Source: Caldithrix abyssi
Lineage (GTDB): Bacteria; Calditrichota; Calditrichia; Calditrichales; Calditrichaceae
Length of the DNA stretch: 40,901 nucleotides
NCBI GenBank assembly: GCA_011369465.1
Contig: DRQG01000084.1
Location: 1-40,901 of the forward strand
Direction: 5' to 3'
A program made the position numbers and the translations under genes. A model generated the notes under the pieces. The model searched no databases. It saw only the letters and a list, made by a program, of their open reading frames with translations, and was not told the origin of the DNA. Position 1 is the stretch's first letter; every line of letters starts with the position of its first letter. Positions 24,686 to 34,202 of this stretch are shown one piece after another.

Positions 24686-27082
24686 ATGAAGCGTATTTTA
24701 CATGTGTTTTTTACAGTTCTTTTTATTTTACCGGCAGCGCTGTCTGCTCAACTGAGTGCGCCGGATGCGGAAGCCGTATATGGCGGCAGAATAAACTGGA
24801 TACACGGGTATGCCATGGATTCGCTGACCACACGGGTTTTCATTTCTACCGAAAGCGCCAATTCGGTTTTTTATGCTCAGGTGGACCATTCCGTGTGGCC
24901 GCCTGATTTTAGCAATTTTCAGTCGCTTCCCGATCTGGACAGCGATAACGGCTACGGCAGTCAAATCCGCGATTTCTGTGCCGACGGCAACTCCGGATAT
25001 ATTTTCACCGTCTTTCAGGGACGTATCTTAAGCGCCTCCACCTCCGCCTCATCGTTCCGCCTGTTGGACGCCGAGAACGTATTTTCGCTGTGGGTACGCG
25101 AAGGGCGCCTGTTCTTTTTAACCTTCGATCCGACGACTAAATCACTTCAATTCCATTTTGGGCTGATTGAAGCAGCGACAGGTTCATTTACGGAAGATAC
25201 GGATAGCCCCGTATATGTAACCTCGCTGCCCGGACCCAACATAGGTGTTACTTTTATACGTGTAGATGAACAAAGCGGCCGGATTTATGTATTTATGGAC
25301 GGTATGCCGCCTACTCTGTTCAAATCGTCCCTGCCGTATGATTCGCTGGATGCTTCCACTGCCTTCGGCAAGTTGGACGTATCGGGTTTGGGTACGGCGT
25401 ACCATTTCGATACTTTTGGCATCGGGCCGGACGGCCGTTTGTTCGTTGGAACGGCAGGCGGCGTGGAGCCCAATCACGGTAAGTTTATCGGATATTCGGA
25501 TAACGACGGCGCCGTTTGGGATACCTTGTTTACCGGTGTGAGCGGCACCAAAGGCGCTAATATTTCGTTTGCCCCAACGGATAGCAGTTATTTTGTGTAT
25601 TTTGGAACGGGTATGAGCAATAACCGCGGCGAAGCGGGCACCTGGCAGACCATTGCCTTTTCCGGATTTGAAACCCACCCCAACGACGGCGCGGTATTTG
25701 TAGATCCGAATAATCCGGCGGTTATATTTCTGACCACGGACCAGGGCATTGGGGCTTCCATCGATTACGGACAAACCATTTTTGAAATCGACGCCGGTGT
25801 AGAAGCCGTGCAGGTAAACGATTTTGCCATGAACGAGGCTAAAACCGACGCCTGGCTGGCCTCTAAGTCGGGCATACGCCGTGTAACCGATTACGGCGGT
25901 CCATCGGAAACTTGGTATAACTTTTTCCCTATGGGTGACGGCTCACCCTATTATTCCGTGGGTATGGTCGGCGCGCATCCCGATACCGCTTATGCAGGGA
26001 ATGTACGTTTATATAAAACCACTGACGGCGGGGCAAACTGGGATCGCGTATTTTCTACGGAAGACCCTGTTTACGGTTTTAGTTTTTGGAGCTATGTTTC
26101 CGCAGTGGAAGTGAATCCCTTAAACGATTCCATCGTGGTTATGGGCGTTAATTCTCCGGAAAGCGGCGTCAAAGGAGGTATCTTCTTTTCTGCGAACGGA
26201 GGCGAATACTGGGAGGCCGTCGATACGGATGTGTATAATACGGAAGTGCAGGATATACTGATCAATCCCGTTACATCCGATTCCATGGTCGTTTATGTTG
26301 CCTGTGAATATGTTAACGACGGAACCACTTCGTCCTACGGCGTTAAAACGCTTTACGCCAGCCCTTATTCGGGTATTATTTATGATAACGATATGCTCGG
26401 CTCTTCCGGCGGCCATATCACGAATTTTGGGGCTTACGGATTAGCCGCTAACTCCGCCGGCGATATTTTTGCCTGCGGCGCCAATTCAGGCCAGGAACCA
26501 AGAGTGTATGTAAAACAGGCGGACAGCAGCTACTGGCAAATGCTGACCACGAACGGATTACCCCCTAACGGGTTGGCCCGGGCGGTAACCGTTGGCTTTG
26601 ATTCCGCCGGTAATGAAGTGCCCTACATTGCCGTGGAATCCGATTTGTATTATCTGGAATCCTCCGGATCCAAATGGATTTTAGCCTTTTCCTATCCGGT
26701 TGGCACGCAAATAAACATGATTTATTGGGATGACATGCTTGTCGGTACAGGTACCGGTTTGTACGGACAAAAGCTGGATGCCACGGCCATCGGGGATCAT
26801 TCCGAGAACGCTCCGCTGCGCTTCGAACTGATGCAGAACTATCCCAATCCGTTCAATCCGGTTACGACCATCAGCTACCGGCTCTCGGCTGCCAGCGATG
26901 TGGAATTAACGGTTTACAATGTTCTGGGGCAAAAAGTAATGACGCTGGTGAACGAAAGAAAACAGGCCGGCGCCTATACGGTAACGTTCGACGGAGCGCA
27001 ATTACCCAGCGGTATCTATTTTTATCGTCTCAAAACCGCCGGAGGGTTTACGGCCGTTAAACGTATGCTGCTGGTGAAGTAG
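24686..27082 (+). CDS. Secreted BNR-like protein with C-terminal sorting tail
   Basis: The ATG follows CGGGAGGATGT. The 798-residue product has a signal peptide (residues 1-20, ending ALSAQ). The body has repeats of the sialidase/photosynthesis-stability/VPS10 type, with phrases such as SDNDGAVWDTLFTG, TDGGANWDRVFST, FFSANGGEYWEAVDT and TDQGIGASIDYGQT, a pattern of beta-propeller blades. The C-terminal 80 residues form the sorting domain: FELMQNYPNPFNPVTTISYRL, LTVYNVLGQKVMTLV, LPSGIYFYRL and RMLLVK. It is therefore exported and probably attached to the cell surface or released. Ligand or enzymatic activity is unknown. It is monocistronic, with an intrinsic terminator shortly after. Confidence 0.85.
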   Translation: MKRILHVFFTVLFILPAALSAQLSAPDAEAVYGGRINWIHGYAMDSLTTRVFISTESANSVFYAQVDHSVWPPDFSNFQSLPDLDSDNGYGSQIRDFCADGNSGYIFTVFQGRILSASTSASSFRLLDAENVFSLWVREGRLFFLTFDPTTKSLQFHFGLIEAATGSFTEDTDSPVYVTSLPGPNIGVTFIRVDEQSGRIYVFMDGMPPTLFKSSLPYDSLDASTAFGKLDVSGLGTAYHFDTFGIGPDGRLFVGTAGGVEPNHGKFIGYSDNDGAVWDTLFTGVSGTKGANISFAPTDSSYFVYFGTGMSNNRGEAGTWQTIAFSGFETHPNDGAVFVDPNNPAVIFLTTDQGIGASIDYGQTIFEIDAGVEAVQVNDFAMNEAKTDAWLASKSGIRRVTDYGGPSETWYNFFPMGDGSPYYSVGMVGAHPDTAYAGNVRLYKTTDGGANWDRVFSTEDPVYGFSFWSYVSAVEVNPLNDSIVVMGVNSPESGVKGGIFFSANGGEYWEAVDTDVYNTEVQDILINPVTSDSMVVYVACEYVNDGTTSSYGVKTLYASPYSGIIYDNDMLGSSGGHITNFGAYGLAANSAGDIFACGANSGQEPRVYVKQADSSYWQMLTTNGLPPNGLARAVTVGFDSAGNEVPYIAVESDLYYLESSGSKWILAFSYPVGTQINMIYWDDMLVGTGTGLYGQKLDATAIGDHSENAPLRFELMQNYPNPFNPVTTISYRLSAASDVELTVYNVLGQKVMTLVNERKQAGAYTVTFDGAQLPSGIYFYRLKTAGGFTAVKRMLLVK

Positions 27083-27150
27083 AATTAAGAATGGAAAATT
27101 AAGAATTAAGAATAAAAAGCCTCTGTGTTCACCGTGTTCTCTGTGGTTAA
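27083..27150. repeat. Short repeat phrases after the BNR-like gene
   Basis: This stretch contains AATTAAGAATGGAAAATTAAG / AATTAAGAAT units and then CCTCTGTGTTCACCGTG and TTCTCTGTGGTT. These phrases resemble the short repeats seen in the lysC-metX gap and at 5375-5416. No gene is present. Confidence 0.5.
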
Positions 27151-27172
27151 CCCAACAGGCTTAGAGTATGAC

Positions 27173-27202
27173 GGCCGTTGTTTAGAAAGCAACGGCCTTT
27201 TT
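27173..27202 (+). terminator. Intrinsic terminator of the BNR-like gene
   Basis: GGCCGTTG (27173-27180) pairs with CAACGGCC (27190-27197) in a perfect 8-bp stem with a 9-base loop, followed by TTTTT. It ends the plus-strand transcript about 90 bases after the stop. The same stem lies at the end of the TonB receptor gene on the minus strand but lacks a U-tract in that direction. Confidence 0.9.
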
Positions 27203-29447
27203 AATATTGAACGGACAGGGAAGCCTGAAAATATTGCTTTTTAAGATAATAGTATTTAAACCCGGCATTATCCAATATATTGTATCCGGCTATTTGCAGG
27301 TTCAGATGAAGCGCGGCAATTTTGAACCGGTACCCCAACGAAACATCGACATCAGCGAAAGGGGAAATCACACGGGTAAGTGGCTGAGGGGGCGCTCCTT
27401 CCTCATCGTTGCCGGAAGATTTACGCGTCAGATCGAAATACCAGGCATAACTTTTTCCTTCGTAAAAATAGACAGCTGTTACATACAACCCAAAGCGGGA
27501 TACGTAATCCAATTGAAAATTGTAATTCAATTCCGGTTTATATTCATAAAACAGGGGATTGCTGATATCGAGTTTTGTTAAAGATGCCGAAAAATCAAAA
27601 TATTTTAACAAGCCGGTAAACCGGGCCGCGGCCTCCAAACCAAAGTTAGTGTTCTGTCCGATTTGTGTCTGATAAATCTGATCACCCTCCGGCCGTTTCA
27701 AAATTTTATTATAGGTTAAATTACGAAAAAGCGCCAGGGAAGCCTGCAAACGGTTAACCAGCGGATGGTTAAAGGCCAGGGTAAAACGCGCCCCAAGTTC
27801 GGAAGAGGTATTGTATTCCGGTTGCAGTTCGCTTAAGCTGGTATCCGGCCGGCCCAGGGCGTGCCGTAAGTTACCGGCGTAAGCCGATTCCAGCAGAGTG
27901 GGGTATTTGACATTGGTTCCATAATTCAGGTATGGTTTTAATTCCCAGTTATTTTTTTGCCAGACTATTTCCGCGCCCAGCGTATAGGTTAAATCCCTGT
28001 AACCGTTAGCGCTGAGGTCACCGCGCATACTGATAAATGTTTTCCAGCGCAGGTTACGCAGCGTATCCGCCCGATCATCAAACGAAAAAATTCCGCTCAA
28101 TCCGGCGCGGTTGTTGTACAGATCCGCCTGATTATACGTATAAGTGTCCCCTCCGATTTCCTGCCGGGCGAAACGGGTTAGTTCATCGTGAAAATAATCG
28201 GCCGTAATTTGCAAACTGCTGGTACGAAAGTCGATCTTCTTGGACAATTTCAGAGTCATACTTTGCGACTCAAATTCCGAAATGTATTTATTGCTTTCGA
28301 TAATATAGCGCTTTATCTCATCATTCCCGTTCATGATGCTCAGCACCCCGTTCCAGTCGGATTCCGTATTAACCGTTAATGCATATAACATATTATTGCG
28401 TTTATTCTGCCAATACGGTTTTGTGTAGTCGAAGCGGTAATTAAATATTTTGGCTCTGATCTGACCGCCGTTAAACAGATAATCCAGATTAAAGTTATGG
28501 TTCATCTTTTTCGATTCCACAAATTCCGCTCTGGTTTTTTCCTGGAAACGTTCTTCGCTGAAGAACTCAATCTCCGGACGCATCTGGTTATACTGGCCAA
28601 AATAGCTCACAAAAACCGTATTTTTAATGGGTACATTGAAAGAGCCGATGTAATAGCGGCTGTCGAAACTACCCGCTTTGTACTTTAACATAACGCGGCT
28701 TTCCATATCCTGTCGGCTTAAAATATTAAGAACGCCTCCAAAGGCACCGCTGCCCAACAGAGGTAAATTGGACCCTTTGAGTACCTCCAACTTGTAGATG
28801 TTTTCCGTGGGAATGATGGTCAGATCGGCCGTATAATCCGGGCTTAAACCGTTGATGAGAACGCCATCCAGGTAAACATTCACTTCGCTGGCGTTACTGC
28901 CGCGTATCTGCACGCGCCTTCCGTCCAGATCATTTCCTTCTACCCGTACGGATGCCATACGTTTGAACAAATCACTGATTTCGCTTGTACCGTAACGGGT
29001 TAATTCGTCCACATTGATCTCTTCTTTGGAATGGGGAATTTCCTGCCGGGCTAAATCCAGGCGTTCGGCATAAACCTGTATGGCCTCGCCTAACTGAAGG
29101 CTTTTGGGTTGTAAATAAACGGTCTTCTTGTTTTTAAATTCCAAAGCTGGAATTTTATAGGTTTGATACCCGATGTAACTGACGATCAGCGTATCCTGTT
29201 TTGTAAGATCATTAGCGGGCAAAACCAGATGAAAATAACCGTCCCGGTCGGTGATGGTACCGGTCATGCGATGTTGCAGATACACCTCCGCACCAACCAG
29301 AGGTTCTTTTGTATTTCCATCGGCAACCACTCCCTGCAACGTACGCCCTGCGCCAAATATCGTTTGCACCGTTAAAAGCAATAGCGGTACAAAGCGTTTA
29401 AGCTGCAATGGCTTACTCTTTTTGCACTTATTAAAATATGGGATCAT
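27201..29447 (-). CDS. TonB-dependent outer-membrane receptor
   Basis: The 748-residue protein has an N-terminal signal-like hydrophobic stretch (KRFVPLLLLTVQTIFGAG), a carboxypeptidase-regulatory-like domain (RTLQGVVADGNTKEPLVGAEVYL, DRDGYFHLVLP), a plug domain (VDELTRYGTSEISDLFKRMASV; RVQIRGSNASEVNVYLDGVLING; LEVLKGSNLPLLGSGAFGGVLNILSR) and a long C-terminal barrel ending in FQASLSVQY. This architecture imports ligands with TonB energy. I set the start at 29447 (ATG); an earlier ATG at 29498, with AGGA before it, would add 17 residues. The gene overlaps the end of the upstream lipoprotein gene, indicating coupled expression. The ligand is unknown. Confidence 0.85.
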   Translation of the reverse strand: MIPYFNKCKKSKPLQLKRFVPLLLLTVQTIFGAGRTLQGVVADGNTKEPLVGAEVYLQHRMTGTITDRDGYFHLVLPANDLTKQDTLIVSYIGYQTYKIPALEFKNKKTVYLQPKSLQLGEAIQVYAERLDLARQEIPHSKEEINVDELTRYGTSEISDLFKRMASVRVEGNDLDGRRVQIRGSNASEVNVYLDGVLINGLSPDYTADLTIIPTENIYKLEVLKGSNLPLLGSGAFGGVLNILSRQDMESRVMLKYKAGSFDSRYYIGSFNVPIKNTVFVSYFGQYNQMRPEIEFFSEERFQEKTRAEFVESKKMNHNFNLDYLFNGGQIRAKIFNYRFDYTKPYWQNKRNNMLYALTVNTESDWNGVLSIMNGNDEIKRYIIESNKYISEFESQSMTLKLSKKIDFRTSSLQITADYFHDELTRFARQEIGGDTYTYNQADLYNNRAGLSGIFSFDDRADTLRNLRWKTFISMRGDLSANGYRDLTYTLGAEIVWQKNNWELKPYLNYGTNVKYPTLLESAYAGNLRHALGRPDTSLSELQPEYNTSSELGARFTLAFNHPLVNRLQASLALFRNLTYNKILKRPEGDQIYQTQIGQNTNFGLEAAARFTGLLKYFDFSASLTKLDISNPLFYEYKPELNYNFQLDYVSRFGLYVTAVYFYEGKSYAWYFDLTRKSSGNDEEGAPPQPLTRVISPFADVDVSLGYRFKIAALHLNLQIAGYNILDNAGFKYYYLKKQYFQASLSVQY

Positions 29448-30153
29448 CGGGTTGTAGGGGGTTTTTACTCGTTTTGTACAAATCATCAAAACCTTCATCG
29501 TCCTGAGCGTAAATCTGATATCCGTTCTGAATGTCCTCGGTTGAACCGATGCTGATTTCCGCCTGAAAATGACCTTCCCTATCTGAGACCGTTGCCACCC
29601 TGGTCAGGAGCGTGGCTGCGCTGCGTATATTTCCGGCGCTGTCCTCAATATTATAACGAACTTCCACCCTGCCAACCGTATGGATGCCCTGATAGTCCAT
29701 AATAATGGCCTGGCAGATGTAATGACGGCCTTCCAGCTCCGAAGCGTTGTTATTGGGGAACAAGGCGGCTTCTTTAATGATCGGGGCGGCATAACGCATC
29801 GCTACATTGATTTCCATCCCCAGAGGATCGATAACCAACCGGCGCTCTTCATCATAATATTTTTCGTGTGTAAAAAGGAACTGCACCGGGCGGTTACGTT
29901 CGTCATCGGGAGTTAATATATAATTTATAAAAAAAGCGCCTGTGTAATCGGTAAGCGTTTCGTACGGCCCCGCGCTTACGTGTACGATGGGGGCCGGCTC
30001 ATCATCATATAAATTGACCACCTGTCCTTTTATTTTTACAGATTCAATCAGTTCCTCGGCTTCGTTGGAATAACCGAAATATTTGTCCGCATTGCAGGAA
30101 GAAAGGATAAATAAAGCGATGATAAAGATGATGTTGTTCAATGAATTTTTCAT
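29431..30153 (-). CDS. Lipoprotein partner of the TonB receptor
   Basis: I placed the start at 30153, giving 240 residues beginning with a lipoprotein signal (MKNSLNNIIFIIALFILSSC, lipobox LSSC); the in-frame ATG at 30207 would put 18 residues in front of it. After the Cys comes a short linker, then a regulatory-like beta-sandwich (VKIKGQVVNLYDDEPAPIVHVSAG; TLTDYTGAFFINYIL) and a second beta-rich part (YHICQ..., VEVRYNIEDSAG, QAEISIGST). I do not recognise a named family. Its stop overlaps the receptor start, so the two probably form an operon and may act together at the outer membrane. Confidence 0.75.
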   Translation of the reverse strand: MKNSLNNIIFIIALFILSSCNADKYFGYSNEAEELIESVKIKGQVVNLYDDEPAPIVHVSAGPYETLTDYTGAFFINYILTPDDERNRPVQFLFTHEKYYDEERRLVIDPLGMEINVAMRYAAPIIKEAALFPNNNASELEGRHYICQAIIMDYQGIHTVGRVEVRYNIEDSAGNIRSAATLLTRVATVSDREGHFQAEISIGSTEDIQNGYQIYAQDDEGFDDLYKTSKNPLQPDDPIF

Positions 30154-30557
30154 TGGAATGATCTGTTTTTGTTTTGATATACAAAATATAAACGGACAGG
30201 TTTCCATACAAGGGCAAAATAATACGATTTTTTTCTTTCCGGGCTGAGTCAGTCATTTGAGCATAGTGCATGTTTTGATTATATTCTGAAATTTTGTAAT
30301 ATGTTTTATGACCATAGCTGTCCTAAATATTATCAGCTAGGACTTAAATTGCGATGTATGCTCAAATTCCCCCTTAAAAAAGAGCCTGTCCCGCAGCGGC
30401 GGGAGGGTTAGGGGGTAGTAAAATCGTCTAATAGATTGTATTTATGTTCTGCGCAAAACACCACCTTAGTCCCCACGCCACGGCGTACAAGCCTTAATAG
30501 GGGGAAACTCGTAAACACTGATATTTTTACATAGACTTTTCTATCTATTTTGGACGG
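30154..30557. repeat. Intergenic region with GC-rich palindromic elements
   Basis: This 404-base gap between divergent genes has no gene. It contains CCCCCTTAAAAA...TAGGGGG and CCCC...CTTAATAGGGGG arms, each interrupted by a short GC-rich palindrome: TCCCGC-AGCG-GCGGGA at 30389-30404 and ACGCC-AC-GGCGT at 30475-30486. The second shares the core CGCCACGGCG with the insert at 19544-19557. Around 30400-30420 the sequence reads GGGTTAGGGGG. No promoter stands out. Confidence 0.6.
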
Positions 30558-31154
30558 ATGTGCTTCATGACAATACTAAGCCCTCATTGGCACTTGCGTA
30601 ATCGTTTGTTTAATGAAGAAGCCGCGCAGATACAGCCGGGTGGTTATGTGTTTTTGGGCAATTCATTAACGGAACAGTTTGATCTTTCCGGGTACTTCCC
30701 CGGCCTGCCGGTAATCAACAGAGGAATCAGCGGCGATCATATCGACGGATTGCTGAAACGAATCGATACTTCCGTTTTGCTTCTACAGCCTTCGCGACTA
30801 TTCATTATGATCGGGATAAACGATATAGGGGATGGTAAAAGTAACGATTATATACTCGGTTTATATACGCGGCTTATCCGGGTTCTGACAGAAGAATGCC
30901 GGGCTGTTATTTATATTCAATCACTTTTGCCAACCGGCCCGCAGATCAGCCAATGCCCGCCGCAGCAAATTAAACAGTTGAATGATAGTTTGAACAAATT
31001 GGCAGCCGATGATGGACTAATCTATGTTGACCTGTATCCGCATTTTATAAAAAAAGCGCCCTGGATGGATCCGGCCCTTACCGGCGACGGCTTGCATCTT
31101 AACCGGGCCGGTTACGAGCTTTGGACGAATCTTCTAAAAAATTATATGTTTTAG
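30558..31154 (+). CDS. SGNH/GDSL-type hydrolase
   Basis: This 198-residue esterase-like protein has the SGNH-hydrolase blocks: block I VFLGNSLTEQF (Ser36), block II VINRGISGDHIDGLL, block III IMIGINDIGDG (Asn88) and block V LTGDGLHLNRAGYELW (Asp177, His180). Relatives include acyl-ester lipases, acetylhydrolases and platelet-activating-factor acetylhydrolase-like enzymes. The canonical GDS is here GNS. There is no signal peptide, so it is probably cytoplasmic. The start may be 30558 or the second ATG at 30567; the ribosome binding site is weak. It is convergent with the cold-shock gene. The substrate is unknown. Confidence 0.87.
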   Translation: MCFMTILSPHWHLRNRLFNEEAAQIQPGGYVFLGNSLTEQFDLSGYFPGLPVINRGISGDHIDGLLKRIDTSVLLLQPSRLFIMIGINDIGDGKSNDYILGLYTRLIRVLTEECRAVIYIQSLLPTGPQISQCPPQQIKQLNDSLNKLAADDGLIYVDLYPHFIKKAPWMDPALTGDGLHLNRAGYELWTNLLKNYMF

Positions 31155-31213
31155 ATGTAGAGCTACAAAGTATCGCCAGGCGGTGTGAAATCACTTCTTC
31201 AGTATCCGTTTTT

Positions 31214-31423
31214 CTATCTCAAAAGCCGCACATTTACCGCTTTATCACCCTTCATATCACTGCGCACATCGAATTTGACACGCTGGCCTTCCGCCAGTCT
31301 CTTTTGTACGACAGAAGGATGCAGGTCGTTTATATTTACAAAGATTTCATCCTCATCATCGTCGCAAACGATGAACCCGAATCCCTTTTGGGCATCCCAC
31401 ATTTTGACGGTGCCGGTTTGCAT
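31214..31423 (-). CDS. Cold-shock domain protein
   Basis: The 69-residue protein is a single cold-shock domain (OB fold) that binds single-stranded RNA/DNA as a chaperone. RNP1 is KGFGFI (residues 13-18) and RNP2 is DEIFVNI; the start GTVKMWDAQ and the end AVNVRLL are typical. An AAAGGAT precedes the ATG. It starts 21 bases after the TauE/SafE permease stop on the same strand, so it may be cotranscribed, which is unusual for a gene usually monocistronic with a long leader. Confidence 0.93.
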   Translation of the reverse strand: MQTGTVKMWDAQKGFGFIVCDDDEDEIFVNINDLHPSVVQKRLAEGQRVKFDVRSDMKGDKAVNVRLLR

Positions 31424-31444
31424 ATATCATCCTTTATGTTATGA

Positions 31445-32191
31445 TTAATTCGACAACAATAAATTAAAGGCCGGAAGAAGCAGAATGAGCGCAATAGTAC
31501 GATTGAATTTTTTTTCGTCGGCCCTTGACTGAAAATAATTACCCAGCCATAAAGCCGCAAGTAAAATAAGAATGAGAAAGATTAATTCTGTCAAAGGAAT
31601 GGCGGTATGGATATGGTAAGTTCTGTACAGGAAAAAACGCCAGAACGCACCCAAAGTAAAAATAGCGATAAGCTGATTGCGGAAATACTCTTTGTCGTAG
31701 GTAAATTTCATAAAAATTACCAGAGGAGGGCCGCTGATCCCCAATAATCCGCCGCTCAGCCCTGCAAGAACGGAAAGAGGATATTTGGCCATGGTTATCC
31801 ACCTGCTCGTGTATGGCGCTTTATTTGATTCGCTATTCTGAAAAAAGAGCAGAACCACAAACAACAAAATAGCCATACCGATCAGTTGTTTTAACCCTCC
31901 GGTGGATAGCCAGGTCAATAAGCGAACGCCTGCAAACGCGCCAACGGACAACCCGGCAAACACAATAATCACATAGCGCCAGTCGATTTTATTACGTACG
32001 GAATACAATAAAAGCGGACCGGCTATGCAATCAAACAGAGCGGCAACCGATATGGCGGTTTGCGGGTCGTATAGCAGGGATAACGTAGGCACTAATATCA
32101 AGGCCGGGCCAAAGCCGGAAAATCCTTTCACAAAATAGGCCAGAAAAACCAATCCGATGGCAGATAAAAAAATAAAATCCGTGGCAATCAT
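31445..32191 (-). CDS. TauE/SafE (TSUP) family permease
   Basis: The 248-residue integral membrane protein has about eight hydrophobic segments and the TSUP family pattern: N-terminal GFSGFGPALILVPTLSLL with the conserved G-x-G-G/P-like loop, and the repeated equivalent AGLSGGLLGISGPPLVIFM at mid-protein. Family members move sulfite, sulfonates or organosulfur compounds out of or into the cell. An AAAGG precedes the ATG. No sulfonate metabolism genes are adjacent, so the substrate is open. Confidence 0.88.
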   Translation of the reverse strand: MIATDFIFLSAIGLVFLAYFVKGFSGFGPALILVPTLSLLYDPQTAISVAALFDCIAGPLLLYSVRNKIDWRYVIIVFAGLSVGAFAGVRLLTWLSTGGLKQLIGMAILLFVVLLFFQNSESNKAPYTSRWITMAKYPLSVLAGLSGGLLGISGPPLVIFMKFTYDKEYFRNQLIAIFTLGAFWRFFLYRTYHIHTAIPLTELIFLILILLAALWLGNYFQSRADEKKFNRTIALILLLPAFNLLLSN

Positions 32192-32340
32192 AATGCTAAC
32201 CTTTTAAAGGGGCAAAATTTAACTAAAATATACCGAAAATGAAAAATATGCTCATTTTTATGGTAAAAAAAAACAGGTTTTTTACGATAGTAGATGAGGA
32301 TTATAAAAAACATTTAAACCAGAATGGAAGGATATAGCGT

Positions 32341-34164
32341 ATGAAACTTCTAACAACCCTTGTCTTGATTATCCTGATATGGAGCGCTATGGCAGGCGCT
32401 CAGAAACATTCCATCGAATTACTATCTCCCGATGAGGCGGATAATTCGGTTGCCCCGCTGTTAGGCGTTATTTCCGGCCCGGACCCTAATTGCCCTGAAA
32501 ATGGTGAAAATGTGCCCGATGTAAGCCGGCAGTATCAGGAAATCGGGGTTATGTTTGTGCGCAATAATGATTATTACGACGACCGTTTGGATATGGAACG
32601 TATGTTTCAATGCGATACAATGACCTATCCTTCCTGGCGCTGCGATCCCGAAGACCCGGCCAATCTGCATTTTGACGGCAGCGACGAGCAATTCCGAAGC
32701 TATCTGGACGGCGGGTTTATCCCCTTTTTCCGACTCGGCGGCGAATACGAAAGCTGCCGTCGTACCCACGATTACAAAGGCCCGCAGGATTCTCTGGAAG
32801 AGGCAAACTGGATAAAAGCCGCTCTAAAAGTGGTGGGGCATTATAACAATTTTGACGGTCAGAACAATGTGCTTAAATATCTGAATATCTGGACGGAATT
32901 TCCCGGGCCCCATTTTTGGTCGCGATCCGATAAAGCATTTTATATCTTTTGGGCTACGGCTTTCGATTCCATTAAGAAACACTTTCCTGATCTGCTGGTG
33001 GGCGGGCCGGGTTTTGTACCAAAAGCCACGTTAGATATCCTTAACGGCGAGCTGAACTCTGTGCCCGTGGAGTTCTTGACGGAACTTTACAACAGAAACC
33101 TCAAACCGGACTGGATTGGCTGGCACTACTGGAACAACGATCCCTCTCAGTATATACTGGCGGCAGAGCAGTTCCGCGATTTGCTGAACGGTGAAGGGGA
33201 TTTCAGTTCACTGCCCTGGGCCGGAAGCGGTTATTTTGACGGCGTAAAACAATATGTAGATGCTTATGGAACCAGTGTTGTAGAAAATATTAACGGTGAA
33301 ATGGTTGCTTATGACAAAGTAACCAAAGATTCCATCTACAATAAACAAAAAGGTGCGGCTATTTTAACCGGCCAGTGGATTGCCCTGCAATATACCGATG
33401 TGGAGCTAGCCTGTTACTATCGCGGTTCGCCTCAGGGCACTTCCGGACCCGATGAAGACCCGACGGATCCCAAATCGCGCATCAGCGGTCCCTCTTTATT
33501 TTACGGCGATCCTGACGGTACCCCTAAACCGTCCGCATACGCCTTCGGGCTGTGGTCGAAGGTTTATAGGGATTTTCCGCAGCTTCTGCAGAGCCCCGTT
33601 ATGTCACAAAATTCCGAAGGGCGGCAGCTGTGGATACTGGGCGCCAAAAACGAAAAAAATTACGCAGTGTTACTGAGCAATCTCGAAAGCGTACCTCAGC
33701 AATATACGCTCATTGTGGAAAGCAAAGCGGTTAATTTGCAAAACTTTGATAAAGTGGATATTTATGAAGTAACCAACACGAACGACGGTCGTACCCCGAG
33801 CGAGTGGAGCGGCCGCGATTTTATCATACCTGCACATACGGTCCAGCTTCTGGTTCTCACTCCGAAAACCGTGGGACTGGAAGAGGCGGAAATCGCACAG
33901 CCGGCCGCTTTTAAAGTAAGAGCGGTTTCCGTTATTTCCGATGGCGTACTCAAAGCAACGGTGGAAAGCCCTGCACCGTCGAATGCCAGCCTGGCGATAT
34001 TCAATGTGTTAGGGCAACGGATATATGTCCGCCCATCCATACCACTGCGCAAAGGCGAACAGCAATTGCGTATTACATTGCCGCAGTTAAGCCGGGGAAT
34101 GTACTTCGCACGTTTGCAGAACGGATTTGGAACGCGGCATTGGAAATTCCTGATCGGATGGTAA
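32341..34164 (+). CDS. Secreted GH39-like glycoside hydrolase
   Basis: An AGGAAGGATAT-like site precedes the ATG, and residues 1-20 (KLLTTLVLIILIWSAMAGAQ) are a signal peptide. The body resembles a clan GH-A TIM barrel of the GH39 type: VISGPDPNC, YQEIGVMFVRNNDYYDD, FIPFFRLGGEYESC, and YLNIWTEFPGPHFWS, where Glu186 would be the acid/base. GGPGFVPKATLD and DWIGWHYWNNDP follow. The nucleophile Glu is not obvious, so activity is uncertain. The last 85 residues keep a sorting-domain-like end (ASLAIFNVLGQRIYV; LSRGMYFARL) but lack the YPNPFNP motif. Role: probable polysaccharide or glycoside breakdown outside the cell. Confidence 0.7.
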   Translation: MKLLTTLVLIILIWSAMAGAQKHSIELLSPDEADNSVAPLLGVISGPDPNCPENGENVPDVSRQYQEIGVMFVRNNDYYDDRLDMERMFQCDTMTYPSWRCDPEDPANLHFDGSDEQFRSYLDGGFIPFFRLGGEYESCRRTHDYKGPQDSLEEANWIKAALKVVGHYNNFDGQNNVLKYLNIWTEFPGPHFWSRSDKAFYIFWATAFDSIKKHFPDLLVGGPGFVPKATLDILNGELNSVPVEFLTELYNRNLKPDWIGWHYWNNDPSQYILAAEQFRDLLNGEGDFSSLPWAGSGYFDGVKQYVDAYGTSVVENINGEMVAYDKVTKDSIYNKQKGAAILTGQWIALQYTDVELACYYRGSPQGTSGPDEDPTDPKSRISGPSLFYGDPDGTPKPSAYAFGLWSKVYRDFPQLLQSPVMSQNSEGRQLWILGAKNEKNYAVLLSNLESVPQQYTLIVESKAVNLQNFDKVDIYEVTNTNDGRTPSEWSGRDFIIPAHTVQLLVLTPKTVGLEEAEIAQPAAFKVRAVSVISDGVLKATVESPAPSNASLAIFNVLGQRIYVRPSIPLRKGEQQLRITLPQLSRGMYFARLQNGFGTRHWKFLIGW

Positions 34165-34202
34165 CAACACTTTCCGGGGGAGCGGCTATACCGGCAGCCC
34201 GT

